Shown here piece after piece: positions 17,674 to 26,529 of a stretch of 64,000 bases of DNA. The first letter of the stretch is position 1. Every line of letters begins with the position of its first letter. Source of the stretch: CAYPJE01 sp964410945 (GTDB lineage: Bacteria > Fidelibacterota > Marinisomatia > Marinisomatales > TCS56); the NCBI GenBank assembly GCA_964410945.1, contig CAYPJE010000012.1:7943-71942 (forward strand), in the 5' to 3' direction. The notes beneath the pieces are model-generated. The model ran no database searches. It saw only the letters and a program-made list of their open reading frames with translations, and was not told the origin of the DNA. The position numbers and the translations under genes are program-made.

Positions 17674-18255
17674 TTGAAAAAACGACACATAGAAATTGAC
17701 AGTAAAGACTGGGGCGTAATAAATATTACCAAGAAGTCCGGCATACGACGGATCAGTATGACGGTAAAACCCTACCTTGGACTTCAGGTAGTTATGCCCT
17801 GCCATATACCGACCAGCCGGGCCAGATATTTTATAGAAAATAAAAAGACATGGATCAGTCAACAATACCTCCAGGCAAAAAGAAAAGAACAACTGATTTC
17901 CCGGTTACCCCCCCTTCCAATCGATGAAGCCAAAAACCATCTGCGACAACGATTGCTGGAGCTATCCAGAAAATTCCAACTGAAATTCAACCGCCTTTCA
18001 ATCCGGCAACAGCGTACCCGGTGGGGAAGCTGTTCGCTGAAGGGAAATATCAACCTGAATCTGCGTGTCTACTATCTGCCAGAGGAATTACAGGATTATG
18101 TATTGCTGCATGAACTGGCCCATACAATTCATCACAATCACAGTCCGGCTTTCTGGAGTCTGATGGACAAATTGACCGATGATGCCCGCCGCTTGAATAA
18201 ACGTCTGAAGGAGTTTGATTATCTGCTGTATCGGCCACCAGGAAATGATTACTGA
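17674..18255 (+). CDS. YgjP-like (DUF45/WLM family) zinc metallopeptidase
   Basis: 193 residues with the zinc site HELAHTIHHNHSPAFW (about 148-163): HExxH followed by a third His, as in the YgjP/M48-like family. The central region LSIRQQRTRWGSCSLKGNINLN is the characteristic stretch of this family. The protein has no signal peptide and should be cytosolic; the cellular substrate of YgjP proteins is poorly known. The start is TTG at 17674 with AGGTGG about nine bases upstream. It is divergent from the acyl-CoA synthetase gene and followed after 75 bases by a nucleotidyltransferase gene on the same strand. Confidence 0.88.
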   Translation: MKKRHIEIDSKDWGVINITKKSGIRRISMTVKPYLGLQVVMPCHIPTSRARYFIENKKTWISQQYLQAKRKEQLISRLPPLPIDEAKNHLRQRLLELSRKFQLKFNRLSIRQQRTRWGSCSLKGNINLNLRVYYLPEELQDYVLLHELAHTIHHNHSPAFWSLMDKLTDDARRLNKRLKEFDYLLYRPPGNDY

Positions 18256-18330
18256 TAATTCACTGAAATATATTAATTTAATAGAGCAACCGGATAGATT
18301 TAACAGACAGTCGCAATTAAAATCGGAATA

Positions 18331-19281
18331 ATGGGGCAAAAAAATAACAATAACAGGGATTCAATCCCTGTGATCATATTGGCCGGGGGGCGTAAGAATT
18401 TCCGTTTTCAGGATATCTTTACCGCTTTTGGTGACTTATACCATTACCATGAGCATTATTTGCAGTTTGGCCAGTATAAAACTATCCGGCGGATCTATGG
18501 GAATATCAATGGTCACGACGGATATTATCCCCTGATTCTTTTTATGCTGCGCACTATATCTAAAGTATCCGGTATCGGACCGATCAAAATTGTGGGACCC
18601 CAGAAGGAAATGCAACAGGTATTGGATCAGGCACCTTTTCCTGTCGATCAATTCGAATTAATCGACCAGGGCCGCTCATTCGGTGAGAATCTATTACGGG
18701 GATACGACAGCATAGGTGGTAAAGGCCATGCCCTGCTGGTAATGGGGGATTCACCCTTAACATCCACCAGCAGCATTGAAAGTTTTATCAAAATCAGCAA
18801 CAGCTATCGCCACTATGATGTGATCATTGCGGTGGTTAAAGCTACCGTCCTCAGTAAGTTGGAACGATTCATGCCGCGGCCCTACATTAAGTTTTTACCG
18901 GATGGCCTCGGACCGGAGAAATACTGCCAGCCGGCGGATCTGGATGACCGGGGCAGGATCGGGTGCCGTCTTACCAGCCTTGCACTGGCCGATCTGGAAG
19001 GGACGACAGTTGAACAGATCAATCATCTACGTTCACTGCGGAAAATGCTGCGGCCGGCCGTTCAAAAAATGCTGAAAGCCGATCTTGGTGCCAATATACT
19101 GATACAGTACCGCCGGGGAATTCCCTATTCCTGGATCTACAAGAAATTCGAACAGTTGTATGGCAAAACTGCCAAGATTGTCGGTTTACCGCAGGCTGAT
19201 TCAGCTATCGATGTGGATTCCAGTGCCGACTTACGCTCAATCAACAGAATGTTATATTATATAAAGAAAAAACGCATGTAA
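18331..19281 (+). CDS. MobA-like NTP transferase family protein
   Basis: 316 residues with the sugar-nucleotidyltransferase fold: a PVIILAGGR motif at about 14-22 for nucleotide binding, an acidic VMGDSPL motif at about 137 where the metal-binding Asp is expected, and a late AIDVDSSADLRSINRM resembling the DxDTPED end motif of MobA/GlmU-type enzymes. The usual GxGTRM continuation of the first motif is altered to GGRKNFRF, so the substrate is uncertain. It could make a nucleotide-activated sugar or polyol phosphate. It is probably co-transcribed with the upstream metallopeptidase and is convergent with the histidine kinase gene, whose end lies five bases away. Confidence 0.7.
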   Translation: MGQKNNNNRDSIPVIILAGGRKNFRFQDIFTAFGDLYHYHEHYLQFGQYKTIRRIYGNINGHDGYYPLILFMLRTISKVSGIGPIKIVGPQKEMQQVLDQAPFPVDQFELIDQGRSFGENLLRGYDSIGGKGHALLVMGDSPLTSTSSIESFIKISNSYRHYDVIIAVVKATVLSKLERFMPRPYIKFLPDGLGPEKYCQPADLDDRGRIGCRLTSLALADLEGTTVEQINHLRSLRKMLRPAVQKMLKADLGANILIQYRRGIPYSWIYKKFEQLYGKTAKIVGLPQADSAIDVDSSADLRSINRMLYYIKKKRM

Positions 19282-19286
19282 ACCAG

Positions 19287-20597
19287 TTATCCCGCACCAA
19301 ATTCAATTCTGAATTCGGTGGTTTCATCTTTAGTACGAACCAGTTCAAACCGGAATCCATGATTCATCAGAATCTCCCGAACTAACGTCAGTCCAATACC
19401 TTGCCCATTCTTTTTGGTGCTGAAAAAAGGTGTGAATAATTGCCGTCGAACCCCGTCATCGAATCCGATTCCGTTGTCACGAATAATCATACTCATAACC
19501 GGATGCCGTTTAGTAATTACGTTAACCTGACCATTTTCACCGATCGCCTCAAGTGAATTTTTAACAATATTCAGAACAGCCTGTTCAAACTGCTGTTGAT
19601 CGATATGCACTTCAAACGGCTGTTTGTCCAATTCCCATACCCATTCAATATTCAACTTTTCACAATCATTGGCAGCCAATGTCGCCGCCGATTCGAGCAG
19701 CTGATGCAGATCCTGTTTTCGCATTACCGGAACCGGCAGACGAATGACTTCGGCATAATCCGATATGAAACGGCTCAGGTTTCTATTACGGTCGGTGGCA
19801 ACCGCAATAGCCTGGCCAAAATCAGACTGGTCAGTTTCCGGTAGAAAACCACGGTATGATTTAAAGGAATCCAGAATGGAATTCACAGCCCCGATCGAAT
19901 TATTTATCTCATGCGACATCAAACGTATTATTTTACCATAGGCCTGTTTTTCGGTCCGGTATATTTCGTCGGTTAATTCTTCAATTACAATAAAATGATG
20001 GTAAAAACCCTGGTCCCGGAATTGGGATTTTCGGCATTTATAGGATGACATTCCACTCAGGGTGATTATTTGTGCTTCACCGGGAATCAGGCGATCCAGA
20101 CAGGCTGCCAAGTCACCGGGCAGGTCGGATAAGGCACAACCCTGGCACCCTTCGATTTTTTCACCCAGCATCCGTCGTGCGGTAGGATTCAGGGTTGATA
20201 TTAATCCATCATAATCCAGGACAATAATCCCGATTGGTGATGCTTCAATCAACCGCTCAAGAAAAAAATGTTGTTCACGTTGACGGATACGTTCGTTCCT
20301 GAGCTGCTCAATCATCCGGTTATATACTTTGATCAAGCGATCCATTTCATATTGCCCGACGGGAATCAGTTTGGTACTGAAATCCTGGTCCTTCAAGGTC
20401 TCGATACCGGCAGCAATCAGGTTAACCGGTCTGATCAGTGAGCGGTATAGATTGACGGAGAAACCGATCGAAGCCAGTATTAGCACCTCAACGGAAAAGA
20501 ACCACCATTTATGTTCTGGCAGAAGTTGGAACGACAGCAGAAATAGAATGCAAAACAACAGAACCGAATATATAACATATCTGGTCCTGAGTTTCAT
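19287..20597 (-). CDS. Sensor histidine kinase of the efflux operon
   Basis: 436 residues. Two membrane segments (about 8-27 and 32-50) are separated by only a few extracytoplasmic residues (PEHKWW), so there is no classical sensor domain outside the membrane. They are followed by HAMP-like (50-105), PAS (about 110-215), HisKA with MSHEINNSIGAVN and an HATPase with DNGIGFD and GQGIGLTLV. The architecture suggests sensing in the membrane or through the neighbouring permeases (inference). The PAS region holds a cysteine group (EGCQGCALSD and a later SYKCRK), which might bind metal or respond to redox. The start overlaps the end of the NtrC-type regulator gene by four bases, so the two form a cognate pair at the end of the operon starting at 26393. 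Confidence 0.9.
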   Translation of the reverse strand: MKLRTRYVIYSVLLFCILFLLSFQLLPEHKWWFFSVEVLILASIGFSVNLYRSLIRPVNLIAAGIETLKDQDFSTKLIPVGQYEMDRLIKVYNRMIEQLRNERIRQREQHFFLERLIEASPIGIIVLDYDGLISTLNPTARRMLGEKIEGCQGCALSDLPGDLAACLDRLIPGEAQIITLSGMSSYKCRKSQFRDQGFYHHFIVIEELTDEIYRTEKQAYGKIIRLMSHEINNSIGAVNSILDSFKSYRGFLPETDQSDFGQAIAVATDRNRNLSRFISDYAEVIRLPVPVMRKQDLHQLLESAATLAANDCEKLNIEWVWELDKQPFEVHIDQQQFEQAVLNIVKNSLEAIGENGQVNVITKRHPVMSMIIRDNGIGFDDGVRRQLFTPFFSTKKNGQGIGLTLVREILMNHGFRFELVRTKDETTEFRIEFGAG

Positions 20598-21967
20598 GTT
20601 TTCAAACCGTATTTATCCAATCGGCGATACAGGGCTGCCCGGCTTAATCCCAGTGATTTGGCAACCCGCTGAATATTGTTATTATGAAATTCCAGGGCTT
20701 TCCTGATCATTGAGGCTTCCATTTCATCCAGGGTCATCTCGCCAACCTGTGGTAATGCTGCCGTTCGGCCGGCGGCGGGAGTGGCATCCATCTGGCGGGC
20801 AAAATCTTCCTGAGTAATATTGTCACCGGACGAAACCAGAACAGTTCGCTCAACCAGGTTCTTCAGCTCCCGTATATTTCCGGACCAATTGACCGATTTC
20901 AACCAGGACAGCGCACCGGGGCTGACCGTCAACTCATGCCGGCCATAAATCTGCTTCAGGTTTTCAATAAAATGGCGGGCCAGGATTGGAATATCTCCGG
21001 GTCGTTCGCGAAGAGCGGGCAGTTTTATGGTAATCAGATTGATCCGATACAGCAGGTCCTCACGAAAATCACCCTGAGTTACCAGAACCGGCAAATCACG
21101 ATTGGTGGCAGCAATTACTCTCACATCCACTTCACGGGTCTGACTGGAACCGAGAACTTCAAAAGTGCGGTCCTGCAGCACCCGCAACAGTTTAACCTGG
21201 CTTGTTCGATCCAGGTCACCAATCTCATCCAGGAAAATGCTGCCGCCCTGGGCTTTCTCAAACCGGCCGATCCGATCATGGCGGGCATCGGTGAAAGCAC
21301 CCTTTTTATGCCCGAACATTTCACTCTCGAACAGGTTGGCCGGCACCCCACCCAGGTTCACTTTAACAAACGGTGCATTGCAACGCCCACTATTCTGATG
21401 GAGTGCTTCTGCCACCAGTTCTTTCCCGGTTCCGCTTTCCCCGAGAATTAACACCGGTGCATCCGTATTGCACACGCGTCCAACGGTGCCCAGGAGCTGT
21501 AACAACTGGGGATCTTCCCCGATTATCTTGCTGAAATCGAACTGATTTTTCAATTCCCGGCGACCCAGGGTTGTATGGTCGATAGAATAATCCACCGACA
21601 GGCTGAGGGCGGTATTAATTGATCTGAGCAAGTGGTCGTTCTGCCAGGGTTTATTAATAAAATCCACTGCCCCGGCCTGCATACCACGGACAGCCAGATC
21701 AATCGATCCCCAGGCCGTGATCAGAATTACCGGCAGGCGTGGATGGCGGGATCTGATTTCCTGCAAAAGGTCCAAACCTTCCGTGCCAGTTGTTTCCCGG
21801 GAAAAATTCATATCCAGTAATACCAGGTCGGGACGGCCGGTGGCAATCAGCTCACGGGTCTGCTCGGGGCCATCAGCCGTTAATGGTTGATGACCATTGC
21901 GTTTCAACAATAATTCCAGCGAAGTTCTGACTGCCTGGTCGTCATCTACTATCAGTATCTGTGCCAT
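20594..21967 (-). CDS. NtrC-family sigma54-dependent response regulator
   Basis: 457 residues: receiver domain with acceptor Asp52 (LVLLDMNFS), AAA+ domain with Walker A GESGTGKE (176-183), Walker B GGSIFLDEIGDL (241-252) and arginine-rich sensor region, and a C-terminal Fis-type helix-turn-helix (about 415-455, RVAKSLGLSRAALYRRLDKYG). The sigma54-contact loop reads GAFTDA (223-228) instead of GAFTGA. It should activate sigma54 promoters when phosphorylated by the kinase encoded immediately downstream. A matching promoter and upstream palindrome precede the adaptor gene at 26393, so it likely controls its own operon. It starts 41 bases after the last permease gene. Confidence 0.93.
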   Translation of the reverse strand: MAQILIVDDDQAVRTSLELLLKRNGHQPLTADGPEQTRELIATGRPDLVLLDMNFSRETTGTEGLDLLQEIRSRHPRLPVILITAWGSIDLAVRGMQAGAVDFINKPWQNDHLLRSINTALSLSVDYSIDHTTLGRRELKNQFDFSKIIGEDPQLLQLLGTVGRVCNTDAPVLILGESGTGKELVAEALHQNSGRCNAPFVKVNLGGVPANLFESEMFGHKKGAFTDARHDRIGRFEKAQGGSIFLDEIGDLDRTSQVKLLRVLQDRTFEVLGSSQTREVDVRVIAATNRDLPVLVTQGDFREDLLYRINLITIKLPALRERPGDIPILARHFIENLKQIYGRHELTVSPGALSWLKSVNWSGNIRELKNLVERTVLVSSGDNITQEDFARQMDATPAAGRTAALPQVGEMTLDEMEASMIRKALEFHNNNIQRVAKSLGLSRAALYRRLDKYGLKT

Positions 21968-22008
21968 GGATTTCCAATCAATTTATCACCACCTGCCAGC
22001 CAATTCAA

Positions 22009-23205
22009 TCATTCTTCATGCAATGCAATCGCCGGTTCAATCCCGGAAGCCAGGCGACTGGGATAAAGAGCGCACACGACCGTCATCAGATAAATGAACA
22101 GGGTTGTTGCCAGAATTGCCACCAGGTAGACGCCATTGGAAATAAACGGGATCAGTTCCAGAACTGGAAATTGGACTGCTATGAAAATACCGGCCAGAAT
22201 TCCAAAAGTTGATAGTACCATCGATTCACCAATAATCTGTTTATAGATTTGCCGAATGGTTGAGCCCATAGCCCGGCGCAACCCGATTTCCGCCCGGCGG
22301 CGATTGGTATTATACCAAATAATACCAAAGAGCCCTAAAGCAACATTGATCACCAGGAAACCACAAATGATTGCCATGATTACCGGAACAATCATCGATT
22401 GTTTATTCGCCGATTCGCGGGTTGTTTCCAGCTGCCCGGCGGTAATTACCCAATCCCGCGCTATGCTGCTGACCTGTTTAAGCATACGTTCTTCAAAATC
22501 CATTCTGGTACCTGGCCTTACCTTCAGCAGAATTCTGATGAAAAAATCCTCCTGCAAGAATTCACGGGTAAATTCATTCGCGAGTGCTGAACGTTTAATA
22601 ACGACTTTTTTGGATCCGGTAAATTCACCACCGTTTCGAAACTCACCAATAACACCGACCACTTTACACTGATCTTCATCGCGCAATATGATTTTGCCGA
22701 CCGGGTTTTCACCGGGGAAAAATTCCTCGGCCATATGTTCATTAATTACAACTGGCAAGGCAGGAGTAACATTGTCTTCAGGACCAAACCAGCGCCCCTG
22801 TACAAGATCGATGCTAAGAACCTCGGCAAACTGATCACCGGCCTGCATTACATTACTGCTTATCGTCTTACCAGCATACTCAAATTCATTGGTAGACATC
22901 ACCGCCGGCATAAACAGGTAACTGACTGAATATGAGAAATTTTCTATTTCCGGATATGATTGTAATGCGTTTTCAATCTGCCGCAGAGGTTCGATCTTTG
23001 AATCAGCATCTGGTTCTTTCCAATCGATATGCAGATACCAGACATCATCGTATTCAAAACCAAGCGGTTTGAAATAATTACCCAGATTATAAGTAACAGT
23101 GGTCAATACCAGAAACAGACTCACAAATGAAATGAAAATTCCCGTTACCATCAAGAAGTTGCGTCGTTTACGGTTCCAGATCAGCTTAAACATCTGCTTA
23201 ATCAT
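22009..23205 (-). CDS. ABC transporter permease, MacB/FtsX type (second of pair)
   Basis: 398 residues. One N-terminal membrane segment (about 18-40) is followed by a MacB-like periplasmic core domain (about 45-265) and three further membrane segments (about 275-297, 325-348, 358-380), the MacB_PCD-FtsX layout. The cytoplasmic stretch RRRAEIGLRRAMGSTIRQIYKQ before segment three is the usual coupling helix of this family. It should form a heterodimer with the permease encoded upstream, whose stop overlaps this start by four bases. Such transporters are mechanotransmission machines that act on periplasmic substrates or antimicrobial compounds rather than moving solute across the inner membrane. 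Confidence 0.88.
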   Translation of the reverse strand: MIKQMFKLIWNRKRRNFLMVTGIFISFVSLFLVLTTVTYNLGNYFKPLGFEYDDVWYLHIDWKEPDADSKIEPLRQIENALQSYPEIENFSYSVSYLFMPAVMSTNEFEYAGKTISSNVMQAGDQFAEVLSIDLVQGRWFGPEDNVTPALPVVINEHMAEEFFPGENPVGKIILRDEDQCKVVGVIGEFRNGGEFTGSKKVVIKRSALANEFTREFLQEDFFIRILLKVRPGTRMDFEERMLKQVSSIARDWVITAGQLETTRESANKQSMIVPVIMAIICGFLVINVALGLFGIIWYNTNRRRAEIGLRRAMGSTIRQIYKQIIGESMVLSTFGILAGIFIAVQFPVLELIPFISNGVYLVAILATTLFIYLMTVVCALYPSRLASGIEPAIALHEE

Positions 23206-24449
23206 TTTCCACCTCCCCGCAGGGCATCAACTGGTTGAAGCCGTGACATCTTGAAAGCAGGATACACCCCCGAAAGCAGTCCAAATATCAGGCAGACCAA
23301 CAGACTGAAGAAAAATATTCGGAAATTAAGAACCAGGTGCAGGTGCGGTATCATTCCACTGTCATTGATAATCGCGATTACCAGTAATGATAAAACCAGA
23401 CTGATCAATCCCCCCACGAATGTAATTACAATGTTTTCGATTAAAAATTGTCCCACCAGGGTCCAGGATGATGCCCCAAATGACTTTCGCACACCTATTT
23501 CGGATGATCGTTCCATGATCCGACTGATATTGATATTAACAAGATTAACCGTGGGCAGGAGTAAAAACAGGACAATCAGTACCCAAATAAAAATCAGCAA
23601 AGGGCTGCTGCTGTTATCGTCATTGCGGAACAGGCTGCGGGTGATAGCCTCGGCATAGGTATTTGTACCGGTATTAATTTTCTCGATCCGTCCAGAGGGA
23701 TCCTCAACCATTGTCAATTGATTTTCAAACTCCCGGCGGATGGCCGGCAGATCCGACTTATCCCTGGCCATTACCATGGCATACCAGCCAGGAAATCCTC
23801 CCATGACCGACGCATGGTCAATATTATCGTTGCTGAAAGTCAGCGGTACCCAGATATCGGAATAGGGCATAATCCGCAGCAAAGAAACATTATCGACTAC
23901 TCCAATTACACTGAAATTACGGTTGTTTACCTCAATCGTCTCGCCTACGGCCACAGCACCGTTGAAATATTCATTGCAGGTCTTTTTATTTATTACTGCG
24001 ACCGGATTGTGCATTTCAACATCCCGGACCGCGAAACCACTACCTTCCAGAAAATTGAATTCCATGATATCCCAGAATTCCGCATCAACATATTTTATGT
24101 TGAATTTATATTTCTTCCGATCTTTGTAAGTAATAATCGAATTATGATACGAAGACATGGAAATTACTTCCGGGGTTTTCAGGCTCTTAACATAGCGCTT
24201 CAGGAAATAGGGACTGAATATCGGTCCAATTGCAAAACCACCCGATTTATACTCCACCATCCCGGTGGTTACTGACAAAGTGCGATTTAGATTTGTTTCC
24301 GGTTCTATTGGCCCAAAGGTATGATCTACAAAGGAAGCGATCACAATCAATATCAGCAAAGTAAAACTGATGCCAAACAAACTGATAAAGGTGAATAGCT
24401 TGTGGCGCCACAAAACCTTGAAAGCGATCTTTAAGTAATTTTTCAGCAT
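23202..24449 (-). CDS. ABC transporter permease, MacB/FtsX type (first of pair)
   Basis: 415 residues with the same layout as its partner: membrane segment at about 18-40, periplasmic domain, then three C-terminal segments, with the FtsX coupling sequence RSSEIGVRKSFGASSWTLV. The two permeases are clearly diverged from each other, implying a heteromeric complex. The gene starts nine bases after the ATPase gene and overlaps the next permease by four bases. Confidence 0.88.
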   Translation of the reverse strand: MLKNYLKIAFKVLWRHKLFTFISLFGISFTLLILIVIASFVDHTFGPIEPETNLNRTLSVTTGMVEYKSGGFAIGPIFSPYFLKRYVKSLKTPEVISMSSYHNSIITYKDRKKYKFNIKYVDAEFWDIMEFNFLEGSGFAVRDVEMHNPVAVINKKTCNEYFNGAVAVGETIEVNNRNFSVIGVVDNVSLLRIMPYSDIWVPLTFSNDNIDHASVMGGFPGWYAMVMARDKSDLPAIRREFENQLTMVEDPSGRIEKINTGTNTYAEAITRSLFRNDDNSSSPLLIFIWVLIVLFLLLPTVNLVNINISRIMERSSEIGVRKSFGASSWTLVGQFLIENIVITFVGGLISLVLSLLVIAIINDSGMIPHLHLVLNFRIFFFSLLVCLIFGLLSGVYPAFKMSRLQPVDALRGGGK

Positions 24450-24458
24450 GTCAATCCC

Positions 24459-25124
24459 CTAATTAACCTGACTACCGTCAAACAGGCGCACGATCCGATC
24501 GGTTTCCCGGGCGATGTTTTCATCATGGGTAACCATAACGATTGTGGTATCAAGTTCATCTACCAGACGTTGAAGAATGGCAATTATATCGGCCCCCATC
24601 ACACTGTCCAGGTTCCCGGTTGGTTCATCAGCCAGCAGTATTTCCGGTCCCCCTACTACCGCACGGGCAATTGCAACACGCTGGCGCTGTCCTCCCGATA
24701 GTTGGGAGGGGAAATGTTTGGTTCGGGCACTCAGGCCGACCATTTCCAATGCTTCCAATGCTCGCTGACGGCGCTTGGCACCTGGAAGTGAACGATAAAT
24801 CAGCGGCAACTCGACATTATCAATCACCGATAGATCGTTGATTAAATGATAACTCTGAAACACGAATCCTATTTTCCGATTTCGTATGCCAGCCAGTCTG
24901 CGGTCACTCATACCAGACATAGGTTTATCCTCCACCAGAACCTGTCCACAGGATGGTGTATCCAGCAGACCCATAATATTGAGCAATGTGCTTTTTCCAC
25001 ATCCGGAAGGACCCATAACCGACATGAATTCGCCTTTCTCAACCTCCAGATTTATGTCACTTAATGCCAGGGTTTCTATCTTTTCCGTACGATATATTTT
25101 TTCTATTCCGGTCAATTTGATCAT
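24459..25124 (-). CDS. ABC transporter ATP-binding protein (MacB/LolD type)
   Basis: 221 residues, a single nucleotide-binding domain of the LolD/MacB class. Walker A GPSGCGKSTLLN (about 38-49), Q-loop FVFQSYHLI, signature LSGGQRQRVAIARA, Walker B ILLADEPTGNLD and the switch His in VTHDE are all intact. It should power the two permeases encoded directly downstream. It lies 18 bases after the adaptor gene. Confidence 0.95.
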   Translation of the reverse strand: MIKLTGIEKIYRTEKIETLALSDINLEVEKGEFMSVMGPSGCGKSTLLNIMGLLDTPSCGQVLVEDKPMSGMSDRRLAGIRNRKIGFVFQSYHLINDLSVIDNVELPLIYRSLPGAKRRQRALEALEMVGLSARTKHFPSQLSGGQRQRVAIARAVVGGPEILLADEPTGNLDSVMGADIIAILQRLVDELDTTIVMVTHDENIARETDRIVRLFDGSQVN

Positions 25125-25142
25125 AATTGTCTCCCCAGATTA

Positions 25143-26393
25143 TTAATCTGCTTTAATGCGAATCGATTCGCGATGAAGATATTTTTCCATATCGGAAATA
25201 ATTATTTGTGCACCAGGTTTTACGCCCTGGCTGATTTCAACAAAATCCAGGTTAGTGGAGCCAATGGTTACTGTTTTACGTATGGCCAGGCCATTTTCAA
25301 CAACAAAGATTTCCTGCTGCCCCGGTCCATTGATGAACGGACCGTATTTTACCCGCACCACTTCATCCTTGAAGGCCGTAATGACAAAAACATCAACCCG
25401 CAGGTTGGATCGCAATTCAGGATCGGTCTCTTCCTCCAGATCCACAAAAAAGGTAATGATACCATTGTTGATGGTCGGCTCAATCCCGGATATAACACCC
25501 TCTAAATCTCGTTCGTTTACGCGGACCCGCACCGGCTGCCCCAAACGCAGTCGGGCAGTATGAATATCGGATATCCGGCCGACAACCTTATAACTGGATA
25601 AATCGGCTATCCTGGCTACAACGGAACCCGGTTCTATCGAGGCGCCAATATCATTGTTAACCCAGGTAATCACACCGGAGCGCTCAGCCCTGATTTCAGC
25701 TAATTCCAGCTGACGGTCTATTTCGGCAATCGACTTGTCCTGGATACCAATATTCAAATCCACCTCACGAAGATTAGCCGTCAGCGTTTTTTCCTCATTA
25801 TCCATGGTCTGTTCCAGCAGGGAAAGTTCCCGCCTGGCAATTTCCAGGTTTAAACGGGCCTGATCGAGTTGGTCTTTACTCCCGGCCCCGATACTGTGCA
25901 GATGTTCAGCCTGTCCCATTTTTGATGCCAGCAGTTCCAGGTTTAATTTCTTTATATCAAATTGGGCCTGCAATTCGGTACGATTACGTTCCAGGGCCAG
26001 GTTCAGCTGGGTTTTACGATTCTTTAACAGTTCAAGCTCCTCAATCAGCCGTTCCCTTTGGAGAGTTACAAATTCCTTGTTCAATAACAGAATTGAGGCT
26101 CCCCTTTCGACGGTTTCACCGGCCTGGCTGAAAACAGCCTCGATCCGGGATTGTATCGGGCTGGTTATCATCTGCTCAAACTCAGGAACAACCGTACCAG
26201 ATGCTGTAACAGCATCATCAATTCGCCCTATTTCGGCCGTAGCCAGCAGGATTCTGGACTGTTTCAGGGTTGGAGTAATCAGGTTGCGAAATCCGGCGAA
26301 TAACAAAATCAGTATAAGACCAACCGTCGAAACAATCAGAATTGATTTCAAACGTTGATTTCTTATTTCCCGATCTGATAATTGACGATCCAT
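25143..26393 (-). CDS. HlyD/RND-type periplasmic adaptor protein of the ABC efflux system
   Basis: 416 residues from ATG 26393. One N-terminal membrane segment (about 18-36) anchors a periplasmic adaptor with a lipoyl half-motif, a long coiled coil (about 90-215, rich in Leu/Glu/Arg), the second lipoyl half (RAERSGVITWVNNDIGASI) and beta-barrel and membrane-proximal domains. In MacA-like systems the adaptor links the inner-membrane pump to an outer-membrane channel; no TolC-like gene is seen here. The frame is open to an ATG at 26426, but that codon lies inside the predicted sigma54 promoter and lacks a ribosome site. ATG 26393 has AGGA five bases upstream, so I choose it. First gene of the six-gene operon. 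Confidence 0.9.
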   Translation of the reverse strand: MDRQLSDREIRNQRLKSILIVSTVGLILILLFAGFRNLITPTLKQSRILLATAEIGRIDDAVTASGTVVPEFEQMITSPIQSRIEAVFSQAGETVERGASILLLNKEFVTLQRERLIEELELLKNRKTQLNLALERNRTELQAQFDIKKLNLELLASKMGQAEHLHSIGAGSKDQLDQARLNLEIARRELSLLEQTMDNEEKTLTANLREVDLNIGIQDKSIAEIDRQLELAEIRAERSGVITWVNNDIGASIEPGSVVARIADLSSYKVVGRISDIHTARLRLGQPVRVRVNERDLEGVISGIEPTINNGIITFFVDLEEETDPELRSNLRVDVFVITAFKDEVVRVKYGPFINGPGQQEIFVVENGLAIRKTVTIGSTNLDFVEISQGVKPGAQIIISDMEKYLHRESIRIKAD

Positions 26394-26417
26394 ATTATTC
26401 CTTTCCGGATAGTCAAT

Positions 26418-26434
26418 TTCAACCATTGTGCCAA
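26418..26434 (-). promoter_or_regulatory. Sigma54-type (-24/-12) promoter of the efflux operon
   Basis: On the minus strand TTGGCAC-AATGG-TTGAA matches the TGGCAC-N5-TTGC consensus, with GG separated by 10 bases from the -12 dinucleotide; that dinucleotide is GA instead of GC. Transcription would begin near 26408, about 15 bases before the chosen ATG. The operon itself encodes an NtrC-type activator. Confidence 0.6.
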
Positions 26435-26491
26435 AGCATTAGTGGTTAATTATACGCTACATACAAAATTTCAGGCATATGGAAAAGTGTT

Positions 26492-26518
26492 CATAATCGA
26501 ACAGCTTGTCCGATTATG
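26492..26518. promoter_or_regulatory. Palindrome, candidate binding site of the NtrC-type regulator
   Basis: CATAATCG (26492-26499) and CGATTATG (26511-26518) are perfect inverted repeats with an 11-base spacer; outer GTTCAT/ATGAAC extends the symmetry with one extra base. The centre is about 97 bases upstream of the predicted start of the efflux operon, the usual place for an enhancer-binding site. It also lies just after the stop of the hybrid kinase gene, so a weak terminator is the alternative, but no U-tract is present. Confidence 0.45.
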
Positions 26519-26529
26519 GATGAACCGGA

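Noticed and set aside
26394..26426. Upstream ATG for the periplasmic adaptor
   Set aside because: The ATG lies within the predicted -24/-12 promoter and has no ribosome site; the ATG at 26393 has AGGA at proper spacing.
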